Source: Patescibacteria group bacterium (GTDB lineage Bacteria > Patescibacteriota > JABMPQ01 > JAHIRA01). From it: a stretch of 5,300 bases of DNA. The number at the start of each line of letters is the position of its first letter. The first letter of the stretch is position 1. Shown here one piece after another: positions 1-4,993 of the stretch. The notes under the pieces were generated by a model, which had not been told where the DNA came from, ran no database searches, and worked only from the letters and a program-made list of their open reading frames with translations. The stretch spans positions 1-5,300 of the forward strand of contig JAHIRA010000180.1 of the NCBI GenBank assembly GCA_018818905.1. The letters are read 5' to 3'. The position numbers and the translations under genes are program-made.

Positions 1-537
1 TTGATAAATGGGATAGAGTATGGGCCATTTACAAATATTGGAGATAACAAACTAATATTTTTTGATCAGTATTTTGCAATTCCACACTACAGGTTCGACG
101 GTCAGAAAAATGTGGAACGGCCGAGCTACTATCTTGAGATAGGCGATGAGGTTTTTGGTCCTTTTGCTGATGACGAGAGTGAGTCTGGTGACATTCTGGA
201 GTTATATTCTGGGAAGTTCTTGAACCAGATTGTTGATGGAAAAAGATACTGGTTTTCTGAAACTGGTTTATTTTATGGCCCGTTTGAAGATTCGAATCTT
301 TCCATTGAGAAGCAAATGGATTATATTTCAGAAGAGGAGCAAAAGAAAACCTTCCTTTTGGAAGAAAGTAATCATATGTATTATTTTTACCATAGAGCAG
401 AAAGAAAAGGTCCTTACTATGAAGCTTTCCTAGAAATAAATGATGGTCTTTATCAACTTGTGTATCGGGAGTATAAGAATAATGAAGATGGATATCAATA
501 CCCAGCTGATTGGTGGGTTGAGATAGAGAGCTTGTAA
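1..537 (+). CDS. GPF-repeat hypothetical protein, 5' partial
   Basis: I do not recognise a named family. The reading frame is open from the first base of the window; TTG at position 1 could be a start but is more likely an internal Leu, since the sequence begins inside a repeat unit and no upstream DNA is visible. The 178 visible residues hold four GPF/GPY motifs at about residues 8, 53, 93 and 137, each preceded by an aromatic or charged residue (YGPF, FGPF, YGPF, KGPY) and separated by 40-45 residues rich in Tyr, Phe, Asp and Glu with alternating beta-strand-like character. The pattern recalls the 'DGKxYGPY' repeats of some TolB-like beta-propeller proteins, a comparison from memory. The protein is acidic, shows no membrane segment in the visible part, and has no catalytic motif. 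It stops at TAA 535-537. No clear terminator follows, only the AAAAGCTTTT palindrome at 542-551. An antisense open frame over the same DNA has a poor composition and is taken as a shadow. Confidence 0.7.
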   Translation: MINGIEYGPFTNIGDNKLIFFDQYFAIPHYRFDGQKNVERPSYYLEIGDEVFGPFADDESESGDILELYSGKFLNQIVDGKRYWFSETGLFYGPFEDSNLSIEKQMDYISEEEQKKTFLLEESNHMYYFYHRAERKGPYYEAFLEINDGLYQLVYREYKNNEDGYQYPADWWVEIESL

Positions 538-547
538 TTTTAAAAGC

Positions 548-565
548 TTTTGACAATCGTCAAAA
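548..565. repeat. perfect inverted repeat over the -35 box
   Basis: TTTTGAC (548-554), a 4-nt spacer AATC, then GTCAAAA (559-565) form a perfect 7-bp inverted repeat. It covers the whole -35 hexamer at 550-555. The position fits an operator for a dimeric repressor; this is inferred only from symmetry and location, and part of the symmetry could be chance since TTGAC is required by the promoter itself. No T-run follows on the plus strand, so it does not look like a terminator for the upstream gene. Confidence 0.45.
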
Positions 566-577
566 CTATTCTATACT
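550..577 (+). promoter_or_regulatory. sigma70-type promoter of the 111-residue gene
   Basis: TTGACA at 550-555 is a perfect -35 consensus. TATACT at 572-577 matches the -10 consensus at five of six positions, and the spacer is 16 nt. Transcription should begin near 584, giving a leader of about 47 nt before the ATG at 631. This is the best-matching promoter in the window, suggesting strong expression unless it is repressed at the overlapping inverted repeat. Confidence 0.8.
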
Positions 578-592
578 AAAAGTAAGCGGAGA

Positions 593-611
593 AGGTACCA
601 ACCTGGTATCT
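593..611 (+). promoter_or_regulatory. leader hairpin upstream of the 111-residue gene
   Basis: AGGTACCA (593-600) can pair with TGGTATCT (604-611) across a 3-nt ACC loop, giving 8 pairs with one G-U wobble. It lies about 10 nt after the predicted transcript start and 20 nt before the ATG at 631. The only good SD-like string in the leader, GGAG at 588-591, sits just 5' of the hairpin, 39 nt from the start codon. Folding would shorten that distance to about 20 nt, still longer than usual. The AGAAAG at 624-629 is only 1 nt from the ATG and so is not a normal SD. A role in translation control or mRNA stability is inference. Confidence 0.45.
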
Positions 612-630
612 ACTTAATTAAATAGAAAGT

Positions 631-966
631 ATGAAAAAGAATGAACATGAAAAGCCGCTAACTCTAAGCGATCTCGTTAGTTATAACGAGAAGGTTTTGT
701 TTCCGATGCTCGAAACAAAATTTGAAAAGATTTCAGAGGAATATGCGACAAAAAAAGAGATGAGGGAATTTGAGAATAGAGTTCTTGAGAGATTGGATGA
801 CATTGTAACTATGATTAAACCCGTTAACCAAGAAGTTACGGTTATGAGATACCAGCGTGACCATAAGGACAAGAAGCTGTGGAAAATTATGGTTGATGCC
901 ATGGAAAATGGCAAAATTCTTTCCGACAAAGAGTTAAACAAAATTAGCAAGTTAGGAATTTTCTAA
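631..966 (+). CDS. small coiled-coil hypothetical protein
   Basis: A 111-residue, charged, soluble protein with no signal peptide or membrane segment. Residues about 28-75 are Glu/Lys/Arg-rich with regularly spaced Leu, Ile, Val and Met (for example REFENRVLERLDDIVTMI at 45-62), as expected for a long amphipathic helix or coiled coil. A second helical stretch with Trp84 covers about 80-108. It resembles the short coiled-coil proteins of 100-150 residues that recur in candidate phyla radiation genomes and have no assigned function; that comparison is from memory. ATG 631 is the first start after an in-frame TAA at 619-621, and no well-placed SD precedes it. The gene has its own near-consensus promoter and its own terminator, so it is a single-gene transcript separate from the glycan cluster. 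It probably oligomerises, but no partner or role can be named. Confidence 0.8.
   Translation: MKKNEHEKPLTLSDLVSYNEKVLFPMLETKFEKISEEYATKKEMREFENRVLERLDDIVTMIKPVNQEVTVMRYQRDHKDKKLWKIMVDAMENGKILSDKELNKISKLGIF
672..691. repeat. perfect inverted repeat inside the 111-residue gene
   Basis: TCTCGTTA (672-679), a GTTA loop, then TAACGAGA (684-691) form a perfect 8-bp stem with a 4-nt loop. It falls in codons 14-21 of the coiled-coil gene, about 40 nt after the ATG. It could fold in the mRNA or be a second protein-binding palindrome. Chance cannot be excluded at this length. Confidence 0.4.
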
Positions 967-979
967 ACTGCCTCAATAC

Positions 980-1011
980 AAAAACTCCTGCGAGCAAAAA
1001 CAGGAGTTTTT
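980..1011 (+). terminator. intrinsic terminator after the 111-residue gene
   Basis: AAAAACTCCTG (980-990) and CAGGAGTTTTT (1001-1011) form an 11-bp perfect stem around a 10-nt A-rich loop, with the T-run inside and at the end of the 3' arm (1007-1011). It begins 13 nt after the TAA at 964-966. The A-run on the 5' arm means it could also work on the reverse strand, although no minus-strand gene needs it here. Confidence 0.85.
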
Positions 1012-1026
1012 GATTACCAATCTTTA

Positions 1027-1035
1027 TGCTATGAT
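1027..1035 (+). promoter_or_regulatory. extended -10 promoter of the glycan cluster
   Basis: TGCTATGAT at 1027-1035 is an extended -10 element (TGn plus TATGAT, five of six matches). A -35-like TTGATT at 1010-1015 leaves only a 14-nt spacer, so the extended -10 probably carries most of the recognition; GATATA at 1033-1038 would give a 17-nt spacer but is a worse hexamer. The predicted transcript start falls at about 1041-1043, on the ATG of the first glycosyltransferase. Confidence 0.6.
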
Positions 1036-1041
1036 ATAGAC

Positions 1042-2205
1042 ATGAATATCCTCATGTTCAACATGTCTGAGTATTCAGAATGGATGCGACGCGACATTCC
1101 CAACAGAAATCGCCACATTCTTTTTAATTTACTCAAAAATGATCAAGTAGAGAAGATTCTGGCTGTTGATTTTATGCCTTTTACTTTCAAGAGATCAGCC
1201 AGAATCTACAAAGATAACTTCATTGCTGACTTTGGGGTCAAGACACTTAGACGAAATTTGACTAGCAAGCTGACCAAAATTTCTGACAAGCTTTATGTCC
1301 ATTCTACAATAAAAACTGCCTTTGATGATGAAGACGGGGCCTATAACAAAATAGATAAGGACCTAGCCATTCTGGGCATGAATAAATACATATTGTGGTC
1401 CTATTACCCTATGTTTTCTGGCTATTTTGATCACTTCAAGACTGCCACCGCCAGTGTCTTTGACGCGGTAGATAACTGGATGGAGCATCCCAATTTTGAA
1501 GCGCATTATAGAGACAGACTAAGGAAAAATTACGAAGTTATTGATAAGAAGGCTAGCCCTATTTTCACTGTTTCAAAAGATCTTCTAGATATCTTTCCAG
1601 AAAACAAAAATAAGCACTGGATCCCAAACGGAGTGGATTGTTATCATTTTCTGCATGGCAAGAGTGGAGCCATCTCCAAGAAAGTTAGTGAGCTCAAAAG
1701 ACCAATTATTGGCTATATTGGAATTATTCAAGAAAGACTAGATTTTGAGCTAATCTCTATCCTGGCCAAAAACAATCCGGACAAGTCATTTGTCTTGGGT
1801 GGACCAGTTTGGAAGGGAGTAGACCTTAGTAATCTGGAAAAGCTTCCTAATATTTATTTTCCTGGTAAAGTTAATTACAATGAGTCACCAAAAGTGATGG
1901 CTGAATTTGATGTGGGCATCATTCCACATCGAGTCAATAAGTTTACCTCTTCCATGAATCCTCTCAAATTGTATGAATATCTAGCGGTAGGATTGCCGGT
2001 TGTGACGACCCCGGTTGCCGGAACAGAAGAATTTGCTGGCCACGTGAAACAAGCTTCTACCCCAAAAGAGTTTCAGTCAGCTATCGAAGAAGCCCTTTCC
2101 CAAGGCAAAAAAAAGGAACTTGTAGAAGAAAGAAAGAAAATCGCCAAAAAGAATTCTTGGCGGCAAAAAGTTGGAGAGATGCTTCGTCTTATTCAATCAA
2201 AGTAA
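1042..2205 (+). CDS. GT-B glycosyltransferase, TuaH-like (GT4/COG0438 type)
   Basis: A 387-residue cytoplasmic glycosyltransferase of the GT-B fold that would transfer a sugar from a nucleotide donor to a growing, probably lipid-linked, glycan. The N-terminal acceptor half includes FDAVDNWMEHP at 140-150, a pattern I associate with TuaH-like teichuronic-acid enzymes. TVSKDLL (176-182) and IPNGVDCYHF (194-203) lead into the C-terminal donor half, which opens with IIGYIGIIQERLDFELI (222-238). The donor-binding signature is NPLKLYEYLAVGLPVVTTP at 306-324, with Glu312 as the expected nucleotide-sugar contact and Gly317-Pro319 following. The C-terminus is a Lys/Glu-rich helix. Length is normal for the family, and no signal peptide or membrane segment is seen. 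ATG 1042 is the first possible start in an upstream frame that has no ATG, GTG or TTG back into the terminator. There is no SD, and the promoter predicts a leaderless mRNA. Donor and acceptor sugars cannot be read from the sequence. Confidence 0.9.
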   Translation: MNILMFNMSEYSEWMRRDIPNRNRHILFNLLKNDQVEKILAVDFMPFTFKRSARIYKDNFIADFGVKTLRRNLTSKLTKISDKLYVHSTIKTAFDDEDGAYNKIDKDLAILGMNKYILWSYYPMFSGYFDHFKTATASVFDAVDNWMEHPNFEAHYRDRLRKNYEVIDKKASPIFTVSKDLLDIFPENKNKHWIPNGVDCYHFLHGKSGAISKKVSELKRPIIGYIGIIQERLDFELISILAKNNPDKSFVLGGPVWKGVDLSNLEKLPNIYFPGKVNYNESPKVMAEFDVGIIPHRVNKFTSSMNPLKLYEYLAVGLPVVTTPVAGTEEFAGHVKQASTPKEFQSAIEEALSQGKKKELVEERKKIAKKNSWRQKVGEMLRLIQSK

Positions 2206-2210
2206 TAGCA

Positions 2211-3083
2211 ATGGATTTATCGGTCCTGATAGTCAACTGGAATACCAAAGATATTCTCAAAAAATGTCTCCAGAGCATATATCAGTATACTGAGGGGCTG
2301 GAATTTGAGGTGATTGTTTTTGACAATGGCTCAGAAGACGGAAGTCAAGACATGATTGAGAAAGAATTTGCTCAAGTTAAGTTGATCAAGAATTCCTCAA
2401 ATGACGGTTTTGTTATTGGCAATCTTGAGGCGTATAAACAGAGCTCCGGAGACTTCATCCTGATGCTCAATAGTGATGCTGAACTTAGTGAAAATTCTTT
2501 CAAGAAAATGCTTGATTTCATGAAAAAAGATAAGCAGATTGGCATTGTGGGTCCCAGACTCCTTAACACTAACGGTTCACTTCAACCATCATGCCGTCGT
2601 TTTCCTGACTTGTCTTCGCAGCTTCTTATTCTTCTTAAGGTGCATAATCTGGCTCCAAAGTGGGGAGCAATTGGCAGGTACTATATGGCTGACTTCGATT
2701 ATTCAAAAACTACCGAGGTTGACCAGGTCATGGGGGCAGCGTTGCTAACTCGCCGCCGCATTATTAAGAAAATTGGTTTTCTGGATAGTTATTTTTGGGC
2801 TTGGTTCGAAGAGGTTGATTTTTGCAAAAGAGTCAAAGATAACGGATACAAGAACTTCTATTATAGTGGAACCGAGATCTATCATCACAAAGGGCAAAGC
2901 TTCAAAAATTTGGCCAAGAGGCAACGGGTTTTCAATAGGAGCATGATTTACTACTTCAAAAAGCACAAACCGGCTTGGCAACACCTAGTGATTATTGGTT
3001 TCTGGCCATTGAGCATGTTGTTTTCATATGTAGTGGCGGTCATAATCAAATTATTTCCAATTAAAAAGAGTAAGGACCTCTAA
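2211..3083 (+). CDS. GT-A glycosyltransferase family 2, WbbL/rhamnosyltransferase-like
   Basis: A 290-residue inverting glycosyltransferase of the COG1216 type, expected to add a sugar (often rhamnose in this family) from a nucleotide donor at the inner membrane face. The start is set at ATG 2211, giving MDLSVLIVNWNT; an earlier in-frame ATG at 2157 would overlap the upstream gene by 49 nt and add a non-family extension. Visible motifs are VNWNT (8-12), FDNGSEDGS (37-45), NDGFVIGN (64-71), the metal-site stretch LMLNSDAEL (84-92, with NSD in place of the common NPD), GAALLTRR (175-182), the acceptor/base region WFEEVDFCKR (198-207) and YHHKGQS (224-230). A single hydrophobic segment at about 259-282 followed by a Lys-rich tail probably anchors the C-terminus. 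The gene follows the previous stop by 5 nt with no SD, so translation by re-initiation is likely. The exact sugar is unknown. Confidence 0.9.
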   Translation: MDLSVLIVNWNTKDILKKCLQSIYQYTEGLEFEVIVFDNGSEDGSQDMIEKEFAQVKLIKNSSNDGFVIGNLEAYKQSSGDFILMLNSDAELSENSFKKMLDFMKKDKQIGIVGPRLLNTNGSLQPSCRRFPDLSSQLLILLKVHNLAPKWGAIGRYYMADFDYSKTTEVDQVMGAALLTRRRIIKKIGFLDSYFWAWFEEVDFCKRVKDNGYKNFYYSGTEIYHHKGQSFKNLAKRQRVFNRSMIYYFKKHKPAWQHLVIIGFWPLSMLFSYVVAVIIKLFPIKKSKDL

Positions 3084-3097
3084 TAGAGAACTAGAAG

Positions 3098-4678
3098 ATG
3101 AAAAAAAGTGTTGATCTAAATATAATTTTGAAACTTGTCGTGGTGGCCTTTATCCTATACGGACTATCTTTTTTGGGATATCTATTGCCCGTCTTGAATT
3201 CTGTTCTATTTTGGATTTTCCTTCTGGTCGCGGCGTATTTTACTTACAAAAAGACAGAATATGGCTTGCTGGCTCTTTTCTTTGAATTAGCTATTGGTGT
3301 CAAAGGTTATCTCTTTTCTTTTGATTTGCTAGGGTTTGTTGTTTCTCTTCGCCTTGCTTTGTTTGCGACTGTTTTCTTAATTTGGTTCTACAAACTATTA
3401 AAGAACAAAGAAGAAGTTCGTTTTGCCAAAGCTAGATCTTTCCCATTATATGCGCTATTCACAGTAGTGTTGATGTTGGGAATGATTGTTGGTCTTACAT
3501 ATGGAAATGATGTCAAAAATCTTTTTTTTGATGTAAACGGATATTTTTACTTGGCGTTGGCCTTCCCACTTTTACATGTTTTTTACGAGAGGAAGTCTCT
3601 TAAAAAACTATTACTTGTTTTTGTGGCCGGTGGAGTGGCTATCAGTGCTTTTTCAATTTTTGTAGCTTTAGAATTCACGATCCTGCATCAAGATTCAAGA
3701 CCGGATCTAGCTGGTTCTATCTCCAGTGAACTAACTCTAGATGAAGGGGACGAAGACGAAATTAAAGACAAAATCTCTCACTCTGTCACCGCCAAAGATG
3801 AACTCACGGGTCCTTTTACCTTGGTTAGACGCTTTGAAAACGAAAAGCCCCTTATTTATCGCTGGACACAAGATGTTGGAGTAGCGGAAATAGCCTATTT
3901 GGCCGGCCCTTTCTTTAGGGTTTTTTCTCCCGGCCAGATTTATTCTTTGGCTGTCTTCTTGGTTTTGGTCTTTCTAATTCTCAAGAAATCAGTTACCAAG
4001 AAAAACAATTTTCTTGATCTTCTGCCAAATTTACCGCGAAGCTATTTGTATGGCCTTGCCGGCCTAACCCTTCTAACTGTTATTCTGGGATTCTCGCGAA
4101 GTTTGTGGCTTGGACTTTTGGCGGCCTTTGTTTTCTTGCTGTTTTCTTTGCCGTTCAAAAAATCAATGAAGATAGTTTTTTGTAGTTTTGTTTCACTGAT
4201 CATTTTGGTGATTGTGATGAAACTGATAGTCCCGAGTGCCTTCGAGTTAGTTGAGAATAGAGTCTATAGTATTGTTGATCCTTCGACAGAATCCTCGGGT
4301 TCAAATCGAGTCAATATGCTACCGCCAATTTTTGCCAAAGTATCTAAACATTTGGTGCTTGGAAATGGTTTTGGAACAACAATTGAGTATGAAAGTATCG
4401 TCCCAGAAAAATATGGTACACTTAGGGTTTTTGCCTTTGAATGGGCTTATCTGGACACTATTCTGGAGGTTGGTATTTTTGGTTTGGTGGTTTATCTTTT
4501 CTTCTTACTCAAGATTTTCAACAATCTGTCAAAGAAGGGGATTGTCTATTTTCAGGCGGTTCTGTTTGCGCTTTTGATTGTCAATCTTACAACTCCTTAT
4601 TTAAATCATCCACTCGGAATCGGTCTGGTTTTAATTGGGCTGGCATTGTCTGAGATGGAGAAAAGTAAAATCAAATAA
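3098..4678 (+). CDS. O-antigen ligase/polymerase-like membrane protein
   Basis: A 526-residue polytopic membrane protein with about 12-13 predicted hydrophobic segments (roughly 10-29, 33-50, 56-74, 78-99, 114-134, 146-163, 169-191, 281-296, 316-331, 333-350, 357-378, 450-471, 484-499, 504-519, some of which may merge). It fits the O-antigen ligase (WaaL)/Wzy_C-like superfamily, which transfers or polymerises undecaprenyl-linked glycans outside the membrane. Support comes from GFSRSLWLGLL at 331-341 (the typical R-S-x-W turn), a large outside loop at about 380-448 with GSNRVN (401-406), His418 and LGNGFG (421-426), and WAYLDTILEVGIFGL at 449-463 (the usual loop-to-membrane 'N/D...l.E.G..G' motif). 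A second, acidic loop at about 192-280 contains DEGDEDE at 215-221. ATG 3098 lies 14 nt after the preceding stop, with only a weak GAGAA 8 nt upstream. Ligase and polymerase cannot be told apart from sequence alone. Confidence 0.8.
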   Translation: MKKSVDLNIILKLVVVAFILYGLSFLGYLLPVLNSVLFWIFLLVAAYFTYKKTEYGLLALFFELAIGVKGYLFSFDLLGFVVSLRLALFATVFLIWFYKLLKNKEEVRFAKARSFPLYALFTVVLMLGMIVGLTYGNDVKNLFFDVNGYFYLALAFPLLHVFYERKSLKKLLLVFVAGGVAISAFSIFVALEFTILHQDSRPDLAGSISSELTLDEGDEDEIKDKISHSVTAKDELTGPFTLVRRFENEKPLIYRWTQDVGVAEIAYLAGPFFRVFSPGQIYSLAVFLVLVFLILKKSVTKKNNFLDLLPNLPRSYLYGLAGLTLLTVILGFSRSLWLGLLAAFVFLLFSLPFKKSMKIVFCSFVSLIILVIVMKLIVPSAFELVENRVYSIVDPSTESSGSNRVNMLPPIFAKVSKHLVLGNGFGTTIEYESIVPEKYGTLRVFAFEWAYLDTILEVGIFGLVVYLFFLLKIFNNLSKKGIVYFQAVLFALLIVNLTTPYLNHPLGIGLVLIGLALSEMEKSKIK

Positions 4679-4873
4679 ATGAAAATTTACATTATAGGAA
4701 GCTTTGCCTTTGCAAAGCAGATGATGAAAGTACAAGAAGAACTTGTTGATACGGATAGAATTGTCGATGGAAGCCATTCGATTGATGATTTTTCCGCCAA
4801 CAGAAAACATGTCATAGAAAACGATATTATCTCGCATTGCTTTAAATACGACTTACTGGGTCATAACTTCTAA
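4679..4873 (+). CDS. 64-residue protein, possible truncated nucleoside deoxyribosyltransferase-like remnant
   Basis: The ATG directly abuts the TAA of the ligase-like gene (4676-4678), so translation could be coupled; GGAG at 4657-4660 is 18 nt away, too far for a normal SD. The N-terminus MKIYIIGSFAFAKQMMKVQ reads as a beta strand, a Gly-Ser turn and a helix, as in a Rossmann-like domain. From memory it matches proteins of about 130 residues common in candidate phyla radiation genomes, related to nucleoside 2-deoxyribosyltransferases, in which a later 'ND...F.KI..SDAVLVLN' block follows. Here NDIISHCFK (48-56) reaches the beginning of that block, then the sequence diverges and stops after nine more residues. 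I could not find the missing block in the other plus-strand frames downstream. It is therefore either a degraded 3'-truncated gene or a genuine short protein; I cannot decide which. No activity should be assumed. Confidence 0.5.
   Translation: MKIYIIGSFAFAKQMMKVQEELVDTDRIVDGSHSIDDFSANRKHVIENDIISHCFKYDLLGHNF
4701..4718. repeat. perfect inverted repeat near the start of the 64-residue gene
   Basis: GCTTTGC (4701-4707), a CTTT loop, then GCAAAGC (4712-4718) form a perfect 7-bp stem about 20 nt after the ATG, in codons 8-14. No T-run follows, so it is not an intrinsic terminator. It may reduce translation of the small gene or be a chance product of the codons for the GSFAFAK motif. Confidence 0.35.
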
Positions 4874-4901
4874 TGAGATGTAGCGAGTCCATGATGAAAT
4901 G

Positions 4902-4910
4902 TGGTAAAAT
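4902..4910 (+). promoter_or_regulatory. candidate extended -10 promoter for the 3' gene
   Basis: TGGTAAAAT at 4902-4910 gives TGn plus TAAAAT (five of six matches to the -10 consensus). No convincing -35 is seen 16-18 nt upstream. The transcript would begin near 4917 and have a leader of about 77 nt before ATG 4994. It lies in the largest non-coding stretch of the window (4874-4993), where I see no clear terminator for the glycan cluster. Confidence 0.45.
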
Positions 4911-4993
4911 AAAAAGCAGATAACGGTGTTTTTCAGGTATAGAACATAGAATTGTTTGTCAAGACGTCTAATTCAATAACTAACAACACAAAA

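Noticed and set aside
542..551. AAAAGCTTTT palindrome as a terminator of the first gene
   Set aside because: It is short and nearly all A/T, has no loop, and is not followed by a T-run; it merges into the promoter region.
29..556. Long minus-strand open frame opposite the first gene
   Set aside because: Its composition is rich in Ser, Gln, His and Thr with no motif, while the plus-strand frame has regular GPF repeats. No promoter-like or start signal supports the minus strand.
681..950. Minus-strand open frame opposite the coiled-coil gene
   Set aside because: It is a Ser/Phe/Leu-rich shadow of a Lys/Glu-rich gene that has its own promoter and terminator on the plus strand.
2157..2210. Upstream ATG that would extend the family 2 glycosyltransferase by 18 residues
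   Set aside because: The extension overlaps the preceding gene by 49 nt and has no family character. The family begins at the beta strand after MDLSVLIVNW, which matches ATG 2211.
4251..4653. Two alternative plus-strand frames inside the ligase-like gene
   Set aside because: They overlap strongly predicted membrane segments and conserved motifs of the main frame and have no start signals or family motifs.
4631..4837. Minus-strand frame across the end of the ligase-like gene and the 64-residue gene
   Set aside because: It has no motif or promoter and is antisense to two better supported frames.
4956..4984. TTGTCA as a -35 box for a leaderless start at 4994
   Set aside because: No acceptable -10 hexamer lies 16-18 nt downstream; the best string, TAACAA, needs a 19-nt spacer and matches poorly.
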